Made by a program: the position numbers and the translations under genes
Origin: Tenderia sp965602225
GTDB taxonomy: Bacteria > Pseudomonadota > Gammaproteobacteria > Tenderiales > Tenderiaceae
Assembly (NCBI GenBank): GCA_965602225.1
Contig: CBFCYE010000011.1
Coordinates: forward strand, 1 to 64,000
Length of the DNA stretch: 64,000 bases
Direction: 5' to 3'
Shown here: positions 34,635-44,100 of the stretch, in pieces
How positions within the stretch are numbered: position 1 is the stretch's first letter
Layout: the number at the start of each line of letters is the position of its first letter
Notes under the pieces: model-generated
Database searches by the model: none
Told to the model about the DNA's origin: nothing
What the model saw: the letters and a program-made list of their open reading frames with translations, nothing else

Positions 34635-35570
34635 ATGAAATTCATGGTGGCTATGACAAAGTTAATATTAAAGACGGTCTTCGGTGTTGTCGCTCTGGTG
34701 TCATTTGCCGGTTGTTCTGTTTGGGGGGAAAAGGTTGAGACTGAAGTGAAGGCTGCGTCAGCGCGAGGTGAACTTTGTGCCGCCGAGCTGGGAGCACCTT
34801 TCTCATACCGAAAAAAGGTGGCGGTGTTGGCCGCTGATGTCCGTAATCTGCAGGATGCCACTGATTTAGCCTCGCTTGATGTGGCCTGGTCCGAGGCCTT
34901 GCAGCAGCGCTTTAGTGATAGTGGTCGTCTGCTGGTAGTGAATGCTAGCGATCAACATCTTTATGCCGGTGAGCGCCAGCGTGACTGGATCATCGCTCTG
35001 GCCCAGCGGCTTGATGTTCAATTTGTCATCGTAACGCGCTTCAATAATCTGCATGTCAGCCGCAGCCAGATTGGTTCTGGCGAATATGCCATCAAATGGC
35101 CGTGGGCACAGCGTCAGATTGATGCCGAATTGTTGATTTTTGATGGCTATAGCGGCGCTCAAATGGCGAAGTTTTCTCATAGTGCCAATGCTAAAGGGAT
35201 GGAGCAGGACGTGGTTAACCTGGGTCGCCAGCCGGTGTTGCAGGGTGGGTTTTTAACTTCAGCGTTGGGTAAGGCGATGACGTTTGTGTTGGCCGCCCAG
35301 GCTGAAGCTGGTGTGACTCAGCTGGCGTGTCTGCCGCTGGTGGCGAGTGTCGCCAAGGTTACAGGCGGTGATATCCACATAAAAATGCCTGGCGCCGTCA
35401 GGGTTCATCCTGGCGATAACTTGCAGCTGTTTCGACGTTCTGGTGAGGTTGATACTCATCTGGGTTCAGTTGAGATTGTTCGGGTCTTTCCTGAGTCCGT
35501 TGTTGCTGTTTACCGTGGCGAGGGAGGGACTCCACGTTTTAGTCCGGGAATGTTTGTCAGGGCGTGGTAA
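34635..35570 (+). CDS. Probable lipoprotein with FlgT-like domains
   Basis: 311 residues. N-terminal helix ending SFAGC gives a likely lipid-modified Cys27. Residues ~55-110 (KKVAVLAADVRNLQDA then RFSDSGRLLVVNASD) resemble the middle domain of the flagellar protein FlgT, and the last ~80 residues (IKMPGAVRVHPGDNLQLFRR then LGSVEIVRVFPESVVA) resemble its C-terminal domain. There are no flagellar genes nearby, so it has probably been recruited to the adjacent chaperone-usher-like cluster as an envelope scaffold. Start could also be the third Met. Similarity is by eye only. Confidence 0.6.
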   Translation: MKFMVAMTKLILKTVFGVVALVSFAGCSVWGEKVETEVKAASARGELCAAELGAPFSYRKKVAVLAADVRNLQDATDLASLDVAWSEALQQRFSDSGRLLVVNASDQHLYAGERQRDWIIALAQRLDVQFVIVTRFNNLHVSRSQIGSGEYAIKWPWAQRQIDAELLIFDGYSGAQMAKFSHSANAKGMEQDVVNLGRQPVLQGGFLTSALGKAMTFVLAAQAEAGVTQLACLPLVASVAKVTGGDIHIKMPGAVRVHPGDNLQLFRRSGEVDTHLGSVEIVRVFPESVVAVYRGEGGTPRFSPGMFVRAW

Positions 35571-35666
35571 GAATATGGTTTATGGGCAGGTGTGCTGCAA
35601 GTGGTGTTGAGTGGCTAGCCACTTTGTGTCTGACATATATAGAGTAAATGTTGAAGAGGGTAAAAT

Positions 35667-36536
35667 ATGCGTTGTAGTTCATTAATTAATTGTTTGTATG
35701 GCAGGGCTGGTCGGATGCTGGCCGTGATTGCTGTCGCGGTGATGCTGCCGGTAATGTCGGTGCAAGCGGACGCAATTATTAGTCCAGTTCGCGTTATGCT
35801 TGATGACAAAACGAAAAAGGCCACTGTTATTCTTCATAACCCGAGTGAGGGGTCGCGTACCTATCGCCTGGAGTGGGTGGAAAATCGTATGGATGAAGAG
35901 GGTGCTCAGACAGCTTATATGGAAGGCGAACAGCTGCAGCATGCGCCAGCGAGTCCGTATTTGCGCTTCTCTCCACGCCGGATCACGGTTCAACCCAAGG
36001 TTAGTCAGACGGTGCGTATCGACTTTCGCCCGCCGGCAGATATGACACCAGGCGAATACCGCTCCCATCTGAAGTTCACTGTGGATGCAGATGAATCGGA
36101 GCCTGTGAGTGTTTCAGATATAGGCAACGAAAAAGGTATGAAAATACAGCTGGCTATGCAGTTGTCGGTCTCTATCCCGGTTATTGTTCGCCACCAGCCG
36201 GTTGAACCGCCAGAGGTGAAGCTGGCCAGTATTGAGATAATTCCGCCTGCCGCCCCGGGTGAAATGGTGAAAATGGCGGTATTGTTGCAGCGCAGTGGCG
36301 CAACCAGCAGTTATGGTCGGCTGATAGTCGAGATGCAGCGTGGGGCTGGCTCCCCGGTTGAACGGATAGCAGAGATGTCGGGCGTTAATGTGTATGCGGA
36401 GTCGAAACAGCGGCAGTTGGTGTTGAATCTGAAAGATGCGAAGCTCCCTGCTGGTGCATGGCTGCGGGTCGCCTATGTGGGTATGGCAGAGTATGAAGGC
36501 CAAATCTTTGCGGAGCAAACGCTGCAGCTTCGTTAA
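35667..36536 (+). CDS. PapD-like periplasmic pilus chaperone
   Basis: 289 residues. Signal peptide (to about VQADA), then an immunoglobulin-like N-domain with the chaperone pattern: ISPVRVMLDD at strand A, PYLRFSPRRITVQPKVSQTVRI, which matches the strand that donates to subunits, and the GEYRSHLKF strand. A second domain follows. Chaperone-usher chaperones cap fibre subunits in the periplasm. The spacer to the next gene is 204 bases, so the subunit probably has its own promoter. Confidence 0.85.
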   Translation: MRCSSLINCLYGRAGRMLAVIAVAVMLPVMSVQADAIISPVRVMLDDKTKKATVILHNPSEGSRTYRLEWVENRMDEEGAQTAYMEGEQLQHAPASPYLRFSPRRITVQPKVSQTVRIDFRPPADMTPGEYRSHLKFTVDADESEPVSVSDIGNEKGMKIQLAMQLSVSIPVIVRHQPVEPPEVKLASIEIIPPAAPGEMVKMAVLLQRSGATSSYGRLIVEMQRGAGSPVERIAEMSGVNVYAESKQRQLVLNLKDAKLPAGAWLRVAYVGMAEYEGQIFAEQTLQLR

Positions 36537-36740
36537 ACGCAGAGTAATCTATGGTGTTATTAGAACGGTCTGGCGAGTGCAAAATAATGTCTTGCAAGTC
36601 TGGCTTATCTGTAGAGGGAAAAATATTTAACGGTAGGGCTAAAGGTTTTTTGTGGGGGGGCGATATCTTCTGTGGGAGCGGTGAATTCACAGGGTTGAAT
36701 ATCCGCTAATTACAAAAGAAAAAAGCTTGGAGTTAATATT

Positions 36741-37394
36741 ATGAAAATGAATACTATTTCAAAAGGTCTGTTGGGTCTTGCTGCATTGGGTATGAGTGGT
36801 TCAGCCATGGCTGTCTCTGTTAATGTGAATGGTACGGTACAAAGCACACTGGCCGTTGTCAAAGTCTTGGACGTGGAACTGGGTACCGTTTTTGCCACCG
36901 CTTCAAGTACTGGGTTCTATCGTTATATGACCTTGTCTACAGCGGGTGCTTTTAGTGCCTCTTTGGGTAGTGCCAGCACAAGTCTGTTGAGCCTGGGCGG
37001 CCAGGCTGCAGGTGAGGCGCAGGTGAATGCCCTGACCACGGCACCGTTCACTGTTACCTTGCCTAGCGCGGAGGCTACTCTGAGCCCGGCTGGTGCGGCT
37101 GCTTTGCCTGCGACTACTGAAACTATTAGTGTTGCCCATCTGACAGATGGTGCTGCTGGTTCTGGATCATTCAGGCTGGTGAATTTTCGTGCCGGATCCC
37201 CAACTAACGGCACTGCCGCTGCTGGCTGTGCAACGGGCATTACTTGTGTGATTACACCAACAGCGGTCGGTAATGTAAACTTTAAGATAGGCGCGGACGT
37301 AGCAACTGAGACTACCGGTATTACTGCTGCTACCAACGATTCCTATTCAGATGGTGCATATCTGGGTAGCTTCACGGTTACTGCTACATACTAA
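36741..37394 (+). CDS. DUF4402 fibre subunit, probable major pilin-like protein
   Basis: 217 residues with a clear Sec signal (cleavage near AMAVSV) and GGAG eight bases before the ATG. The mature protein is Ala/Thr/Gly/Val-rich beta-sandwich material; it begins VNVNGTVQSTLAVVKV and ends DGAYLGSFTVTATY. The alternating hydrophobic end with a terminal Tyr is the pattern of chaperone-usher subunits. Only two cysteines (GCATGITC) that could pair. A perfect hairpin terminator follows, separating it from the double-domain subunit and allowing higher expression. Confidence 0.82.
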   Translation: MKMNTISKGLLGLAALGMSGSAMAVSVNVNGTVQSTLAVVKVLDVELGTVFATASSTGFYRYMTLSTAGAFSASLGSASTSLLSLGGQAAGEAQVNALTTAPFTVTLPSAEATLSPAGAAALPATTETISVAHLTDGAAGSGSFRLVNFRAGSPTNGTAAAGCATGITCVITPTAVGNVNFKIGADVATETTGITAATNDSYSDGAYLGSFTVTATY

Positions 37395-37403
37395 AGGTGT
37401 AGT

Positions 37404-37422
37404 CCCCTAGGGTATATAGGGG
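37404..37422 (+). other. Small hairpin directly after the major subunit gene
   Basis: CCCCTA, 7-base loop, TAGGGG, starting nine bases after the stop and lacking a T-tract. It may protect the 3' end of the subunit mRNA. Confidence 0.45.
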
Positions 37423-37443
37423 GGTTATTGAGAGAAATACGAG

Positions 37444-37474
37444 CGGCGGAGACCTTTAAGGTCTCCGCCGTTTT
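37444..37474 (+). terminator. Rho-independent terminator after the DUF4402 subunit
   Basis: CGGCGGAGACC, loop TTTAA, GGTCTCCGCCG, then TTTT: an 11-bp perfect stem. Confidence 0.9.
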
Positions 37475-37551
37475 GTTATAGTGGGGATTGAATTTTGTAT
37501 CAGAGATCAAGGATTGATTGTTTGATTGCATATCGTTGGGGGGTGAGCTAA

Positions 37552-38559
37552 GTGCTTAAGTGGATTCAGGCCTGCATGAACCTGGGGTATGGCCCTGGTT
37601 ATTGGTCACGGAGGGTTGTCCTGCTGGCACTGTGCTGTGCCACGTCTGGTGTGATGGCGGCTCCCGCCGTCGTTGCTCAGGTACCACTTGATTTTGGGTT
37701 GTTGGCGCTCAGGTCAAATGCTGCGGTTTGGAGCTTGATTGTCGCTAGCAACGGCACGGTAACACCCACTAGTAGTAATGTGATCCCAATGGGTGGTGCG
37801 GTGCGAGGTGAATACCTGTTGAGCGGTTTTCCGCCGAATACATCATTGACGCTTGAGTGGGACGATGCGTCGATGGGCCTTGCCAGTCAAGGTCTGCCTG
37901 AATATCTGACAGTAAAAAATTACTCAACGCCAGCCTTGTCCACAGACGCCTTAGGGGAAGCGACAGTGTATTTAGGGGCGACAATGGAAACCAGTGGCAA
38001 CAGTACAATGTATGCCGATGGCCCCTACGGCGCCACTATCCAGATGAGAGTTATCTATTGGTCGGACGAAATCAGTCAATTTGTGACCCATACCCATGCT
38101 GCTACCTTCGGTGCGACTGTGCAGTCGGTGATCAGTGTTGCTCAGCAAGAGGAGTTGTCGTTTGGCTTGGTGGCTGCTGGCTCAGACCCGGTGTTAAAGG
38201 CCTCCATGACACTAAACCCGAACGGTAGCACAAGCGAGACTCCTGCCGGCAGTGCGCGTATTAGATATTTGGGTAATGGCCAGCCTGCGGTGATACAGGT
38301 GACGGGGGCGGCCCCAAATACGCTTATTAATATTACGCCCGATCCGGGCACGACGTTGCTGACGCATACGGTTCATGGCGTTGGGGTCCCTCAATTTACG
38401 GTCAAAGACCTTGTCACCTCCCCTGGTCCCACGGGGACTACCGATGGAGTCGGTAGCTTGCAGATTAATGTTGGGGCGACTCTGGAAACCCAAGCGACGG
38501 CGACGGCGTATTCAGACGGAACTTATGCCGGCGCCCATACCGTAACGGTTACTTACTGA
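37552..38559 (+). CDS. Double DUF4402-domain protein, probable minor or tip subunit
   Basis: 335 residues from GTG at 37552 (an in-frame ATG at 37576 is the alternative). Long signal peptide with RR before the hydrophobic core, ending VMAAPAV. Two tandem DUF4402-like units, about 45-190 and 195-335: each has a (Q)xxLxFGLLA-like strand near its start, a GExxVYLGATMETSG / GSLQINVGATLETQA block and a YADGPYGA / YSDGTYAGAHTVTVTY end. The paired architecture suggests a tip adaptor, anchor or linker. It lies downstream of the terminator, so expression should be lower than that of the single-domain subunit. Confidence 0.78.
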   Translation: MLKWIQACMNLGYGPGYWSRRVVLLALCCATSGVMAAPAVVAQVPLDFGLLALRSNAAVWSLIVASNGTVTPTSSNVIPMGGAVRGEYLLSGFPPNTSLTLEWDDASMGLASQGLPEYLTVKNYSTPALSTDALGEATVYLGATMETSGNSTMYADGPYGATIQMRVIYWSDEISQFVTHTHAATFGATVQSVISVAQQEELSFGLVAAGSDPVLKASMTLNPNGSTSETPAGSARIRYLGNGQPAVIQVTGAAPNTLINITPDPGTTLLTHTVHGVGVPQFTVKDLVTSPGPTGTTDGVGSLQINVGATLETQATATAYSDGTYAGAHTVTVTY

Positions 38560-38610
38560 GTGTTGTTGTGCTTGATTGCCATTAATGGGTAGGCGGGAAA
38601 AGTAGCTGTC

Positions 38611-40578
38611 ATGGATGAATCATTGGTTAATCATGAGCGCGCCAGCGCTGCCCGGAATGAAACTTTTGCCTCTGTAGTTACCGCGATGTTGTTTGTTTCG
38701 GCTGTAGCCGCGGCCCTGTTTTTCAATGGCATGCATGGAGAGTATTTCTCATTGGCGATGAGTCTGTTGCTGGTGTGGGTGGCTGTTCAGAGTTGGCGAG
38801 GCATTTCGATTGGGCGGGTGCTGCCGGGCGGACGTTTATTGTTACTGCTGGCACTCTATGTCAGTTGGTTGCTACTTACCTTGTTGTGGAATCCCATTCC
38901 CTATCTCGGCGCCACCACATTTTGGATGTTGGCGACACCGCTGTTGGTGGTGTTTGCTTGGTATTTCACTCCTGTGCCAGAGCTACTGTGGCGCTATACC
39001 TGGCCGCTGTTGTTGTTGCTTGGCGTCGGACTAATAGTCTTTGCTCTGTATCAGTATTACTGGTTGGCTGAGGCACCACACGGCACATTTATAAATAAAA
39101 ATTCTCTGGCGGCGATGCTTGGTCTGCTGATGTTTATTGCTGTGAGTCGGGTTATGTTGTTATCAAAGCGACATAGGTCGCTGCTTGTTTCTTTGCTGAC
39201 GGTGATTTTCTTTGTCGCTCTGCTGATTGGCCTGGTCGGTAGTCGAGGGGTGTTGCTTGGGCTGGTGTGTGGCATGTTGGTTCTGGTTGGTTGGGGGGGG
39301 TATCAACGAGAGGCTAGAGGGAAGGTTTGGCTTAGTGTTGCTGTAATCGTTGTAGGCATTGCTGTTTCTAATCTGCCATTTGTTAATGTGCAAAAGAATC
39401 TGCTTTCGGATCGTGTAGGGGCATTATCTGATCCTTATGCTGCGGGGAGTGGGCATGAGCGCTTCCTGATCTGGGGGCAGTCGCTGAAAATGGTTGAGGA
39501 AAAATCGCTGACGGGTTATGGCCTGGGCACCTACTGGCAGCACTGGCCGCAGTGGCGTGATCCTGCCGATAGAACATCCGGTTTTTGGGCCCATAACGAT
39601 TTTCTGCATCTCTGGGTCGAAGCAGGTTTGCCCGCAGTGATGTTGTTGTTGTTTGTTCATGTCGCGTTGTTGTTGTCGTTGTGGCGGATTTTGCGTAGTG
39701 CTGATGTAGAGCCTGAGCGTAAGGCGGAGCTAGTCGCATTGTTTGCCGGTTTGTTGGCAGTTGCTGTGCATGCCCAGTTCACCTTTAATTTTTACACCTT
39801 GCCTATCTTGCTGGTGCTGTCATTGATGATGGCGAGGATTGCTCGGGTTGAACGGGATGCTTGTGCGATAGAAGGCAGGGTCTCTCCCGCTTGGTTGCGG
39901 TCGTTAATTCCTTTGTTGGCTCTGTTGCCAGTATTGTATTTTTTCATGGTTGGTACGAGTCTCTTTATTTTTGAGCAGGCCGTGGCCAAAATGCGTCAAG
40001 GGGATCTGCCGGGGGCCGAGCAAGGCTTTGTTCGGGCGCAGCAGCTATGGGGGGCGTCGGATATGTTTTTCTATACCCATGCCTTGCTCAAAGAGCAGCA
40101 ATTGACTGCGATTCCTGTGGCGGAGGTTGAGCCTAGAAAAATAATTTTTGCAGATGGGATGCAGTTGCTTGATCGGGCTATGGAAAATAATCCTATGCGT
40201 CCGATGGTGTATTTTTTTCGTGGGCGGTTGCGGGTACAGGCGGCGGAGTTAGGGGGTGAGGACTGGCTGGTGCATGCTGAGGCTGATTTTAAACAGGCAT
40301 TGGTGTATGAGCCGCGTTATCTTGAGGCGCGTTTGACTTTGGCTAGAATTCTGGAAGTTACCGATAGGTTGGCTGAGGCGGATGTTTTGCTTGAGGAGGG
40401 GATGCTACAGGTTTACGTCGGCGGTGGCCCTAACCTCTTGACCTATTATCAAATGGTGGCGGTTGCACGGCAACGCTCCGGGGATATGAATGGTGCTGCC
40501 GAAGTGGTTGAGCGTTATAACGCTATAGTGAAAAGCCTGCTTGAGGTGCAGCGTCTCGAACAGACTGCTAAGCAATAA
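38611..40578 (+). CDS. Wzy_C family O-antigen ligase / O-oligosaccharyltransferase with C-terminal helical repeats
   Basis: 655 residues. About ten to twelve membrane spans in the first ~450 residues, containing the Wzy_C ligase signature region: VGSRGVLLGLVCG, then RFLIWGQSLKMVEEKSLTGYGLG and the WAHNDFLHLWVEAGLP motif whose HND/E loop is characteristic. Residues ~480-655 are periplasmic-looking TPR-like helices (GDLPGAEQGFVRAQQLW, EADFKQALVYEPRYLEARL). The family includes O-antigen ligases, polysaccharide polymerases and PglL/TfpO-type pilin glycosyltransferases. Its place after fibre-subunit genes favours glycan transfer to those subunits, but this is inference. Confidence 0.85.
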   Translation: MDESLVNHERASAARNETFASVVTAMLFVSAVAAALFFNGMHGEYFSLAMSLLLVWVAVQSWRGISIGRVLPGGRLLLLLALYVSWLLLTLLWNPIPYLGATTFWMLATPLLVVFAWYFTPVPELLWRYTWPLLLLLGVGLIVFALYQYYWLAEAPHGTFINKNSLAAMLGLLMFIAVSRVMLLSKRHRSLLVSLLTVIFFVALLIGLVGSRGVLLGLVCGMLVLVGWGGYQREARGKVWLSVAVIVVGIAVSNLPFVNVQKNLLSDRVGALSDPYAAGSGHERFLIWGQSLKMVEEKSLTGYGLGTYWQHWPQWRDPADRTSGFWAHNDFLHLWVEAGLPAVMLLLFVHVALLLSLWRILRSADVEPERKAELVALFAGLLAVAVHAQFTFNFYTLPILLVLSLMMARIARVERDACAIEGRVSPAWLRSLIPLLALLPVLYFFMVGTSLFIFEQAVAKMRQGDLPGAEQGFVRAQQLWGASDMFFYTHALLKEQQLTAIPVAEVEPRKIIFADGMQLLDRAMENNPMRPMVYFFRGRLRVQAAELGGEDWLVHAEADFKQALVYEPRYLEARLTLARILEVTDRLAEADVLLEEGMLQVYVGGGPNLLTYYQMVAVARQRSGDMNGAAEVVERYNAIVKSLLEVQRLEQTAKQ

Positions 40579-40593
40579 AATAGATTTAGCTTT

Positions 40594-41079
40594 TTAACTG
40601 GACTGACGGTAATAACACAGCGTTTGTAATATAGGGTCGATGGCATTCCCTGTATTGCCACTACAGTAGGCGGAAATTTTCTGTGTCGCTGATGGCTGCG
40701 CAGTGCTTGTGTAGACGGTGCCGGTTTGTCCCAGAGTCATTGGTTGTGCCGGGTTGAAGGCAAATGATGTTTTGGTGGGGCTGCTAGGGATTATGCTGCG
40801 CTGAGCCTGGCTGAGTTGTGTTAGCTCCTGCTTCTCAGGGCTTTCAAACATTGACTGCTTGCCGACAAAGAAGCCAATGACGCTACCGGCGAGAGTGCCT
40901 ACAGGGTGTGCGGTAAGCGCGCCACCGAGGATTGTTCCTGTTAATGAGCCGACCCGACTTGGGTCAGATAGAAATTCTTTGGTATTCTGCTCAGCATGTG
41001 CCTGTGATGCGACGCCTGCCAAACAGAATGTAATGGCTACCAATTGATTTTTATATGTTTTTTTTGAATGATTCTTCAT
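40594..41079 (-). CDS. Small exported glycine-zipper protein
   Basis: 161 residues, signal peptide (KNQLVAITFCLAGVASQAHA). Residues ~43-73 form a glycine-zipper-like membrane segment (SLTGTILGGALTAHPVGTLAGSVIGFFVG quoted in part as GTLAGSVIGFFVG). The remainder is Ser/Thr/Pro-rich with two cysteines near the end. It sits 92 bases downstream of the usher-like gene on the same strand, so it may be an accessory outer-membrane or pore-associated component. Not recognised beyond that. Confidence 0.7.
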   Translation of the reverse strand: MKNHSKKTYKNQLVAITFCLAGVASQAHAEQNTKEFLSDPSRVGSLTGTILGGALTAHPVGTLAGSVIGFFVGKQSMFESPEKQELTQLSQAQRSIIPSSPTKTSFAFNPAQPMTLGQTGTVYTSTAQPSATQKISAYCSGNTGNAIDPILQTLCYYRQSS

Positions 41080-41171
41080 GCTAGTCCCCGTGTTTTCCCT
41101 ATGATGTCCTTATTTACACGCCCGGAATATCTTACCCCTTAGCTCTATTAGCGGCTTCCAGGGTGCTAACT

Positions 41172-44100
41172 TTAGGGTGGAGTAGTGATTTTTTTTGTTA
41201 CTACAACGCAGTTTTGTCTACGTTGTTTAAACTGTTGGCAGAGAGCCTTCGCTGTGGTTGCGTCCAGCTTGCCTGTCGCTTGGACGCGGTAAAATATGCC
41301 GCGAGCGTCTTGATTGCTGCGTTCGACGCGAAGCTCTAGCCCTTGCAACAGGTCACTATTGTGGCGTTGGAGTAATAAGGCAATGGCTGCATCCGCGCTG
41401 GCCTGACTACCGAAGGCGCCTAGCTGTAATCTGTAGGTAATAGGTGGAAGCGATGTCTCGGTAGGTAGAGGTAGGGCAATGCTGCTTAAGGGGGTGCTAA
41501 TTTCGGGTGCGACTGATTCAGGCACGGTTAAAATAATCGCAGCTTCATTTCCTTTGGGGAAAAACGAACCGGTGACAGGGGCTTGCTGTGCTTTGACAAT
41601 GAGCTCGAGCCCCGAATGGTCGGGAGCGTTTTCGTTCAGTTCGACGCTGGGGGCTGGGTGGGTCAGTATGTCCTTGTATTTTGCGGTCAGAGTAATGGTG
41701 TATTGACCATGGGGAATGTGTTCAAAGACGAAGAAGCCATCGTAGCTGCTAATCTTGAAATCAACAAGTTCATTGTTTGTGTCGCGTAGTTCCACCACCA
41801 TGCCAGGTTGCGGCTTGAGCATATTATCGTCGCCACGCTGGAGTAGCTTGCCATCGATTTCGCCAGTGATTATGACTGGAAAATCGATGATGTCCCAGTG
41901 GGCGGGGCGGGGCTGGACTGAGTTTCCTAGATGGCGAGATATCATGGTGGTGTCGGGCAGGGATTCTTGATCGAGCCGAATGTCGCTGGCTCTGCCGGGG
42001 TGCAGGCCGGTTAGATAGGCGGTGCCGTGTTCATCGGTATCGACATTGCGAAATAGCTGTGTGGCATAAACGGTTGCATTGGGAATCGGTTTGTCCCCTG
42101 CGCTGAATTTACCATCGCCATCAATGTCGTTGAAGACGCGGCTGGCGACGGCGCCGGATTGGGCCATTGATTTACCTGAAAAGAGTACCCCGCTTCTTTC
42201 AGGTTTGGGGGAGAGGGAAAAGGTGGCGGAAATAAAGCCAAGATAGGTGTCGTTGGAATCGTAGATAATCCTTGGTGAGAGGGTGACGTGTTTGAGAAGC
42301 CAGCTCATTCCTGCTGTGTAGCGCGATACTTTGGTGACTGCCCTGTATTCAAGTCCGAAGTACATGCTCATGTCATGTGCAATGTTTAAGTCGCTGGTTA
42401 ATGAATATTGCAGTGACTCACGTTCAGGTTGTAGTCGGTAATTGTAAGCGCCACGAACTAAAAGTGGGAAAAGCTTGCTGTCGAAATAGAGAGTGCCGGT
42501 TAGGCCTGATGGTTTGTTTGGTTCTTTAGGGTCTTGATAAACCAGGGAAGACAGGGAATTGCCAACGCGGGAATTCCCTACTTTAGTGCTTAGGTCTAGC
42601 CCGTAACTGGTGGTCGAGAGATTGAGCTGACGATTGTGCGTGGCTGCGAAACGGGTTGAAATCGATTTGATTTTACCTGTGAGAATGACACGGCTCAGGC
42701 TTGTGAGTTTTGTTTGGGTGTTTGGGTCTGTCGCAATCACCGAGTCGGCATACTGGGTGTGTTGCAGTTGAGTTTGAAAGCCCCATAAGCGCATGGTGTA
42801 CGGTGTGTTGATTACCGCATCCCAGATGGTGCCGCCCAATGGGTCTTTGGTGCCGCTGAGTCCCAGAGTGACAAAGCGCCAGTCGGTTTGAAAGCCTGCA
42901 CCATAATAGTTTAGACGTGTCCCGTCAGTAACAATGCTATTCCAGGTGCTGTTAACGGAAAGATTGGGTGATATGCCGTAGCCCAGGCTCGCCGTGTAAC
43001 GGCCGGTGCCAAGATCAGTCGTCGCAATTGTCGTATCGATCTCTTGCTCGTACAGAGGTTTGTTTTGTTGTGAAGCTGAAAGTTGGTAGCTGAGGTTGCC
43101 CGCGTGAATAGCATCGCTTCCTCCGTAGCGGGTGATGGTTTCGGTGCGGCGCTCGCCGGCAGGGCCGTAGAAAAGCAGTTCAAAGGTGTTGGCGCCAGTA
43201 TATAAAATTAGGTCGCGAAAATCATAACGGCCTTCGACGTCGATGATTTGGTAGTCGACACGGATACCATTGTGTAATAGCTCTACTTCCCAGCCTTGAA
43301 GGATGTCGCCGCTGATACGGGTTTTGTTTCCATCTGGAGAATAGAGGTCAGTATCGCTGTGGCTACTGCCTTGAACCTGAATGCCTCGCTCCATACTGTA
43401 TTGAGGTACGCCTGGTAACGATGGTGGCAGGATGTCGCCAACTTCTATCCGGCTGATTCCTGAGGGGGTGTACGGCTTGTCGCGAGACAGGGTCATACGG
43501 GCAGTCTGCACTTCCTTGTCTTTATTGCCGCTCAGGTAGATGGATGAGCTCATATAGGCAAGGTCGCCACGCAGCAATGTGGAGTGATTCCAGCTGGTGG
43601 TTGCCGAGGTTATTTGGGGCTCGGTATCGCGACGAACAAAGTAGCTCAGTGATACATCAGCAATAGGTGGGCCAATAAGTCGATAGGGCGTGGTGATATT
43701 AGGGAGCTCCGGCGGCGACATGACAAAGCGTTTGCCAGCCTGTTGACGGCGTTGGGCGCGTAGCTGGGAGGGTAGTGGTTCCCGCGGTTCAACGTTGATT
43801 GCCATGCTGGTGAGTTGCAGTGTTAGATCTGCCGGAAACCAATGTGAGAATACTTTGAGCGGGACATAAATGGCATATTCATGCGAGATGGCGTCGCTGG
43901 GTTTGAGCGGCTGGCTTATGCCTTCTATAGTTACTGTTCTGGTATTGATGTCTAGTTCAAATTTACGATCTTTGCTTAGAAACCATCCGCTTGCGGTGCC
44001 ATTGTCAGCATCAACTTCAATGGGGAATTCCAGTGCGGCGCTAGCCTCAGCTAGCGAGATGACAATAGTGTTGTTAAGCGAATAGGCGGTTACGGATTGG

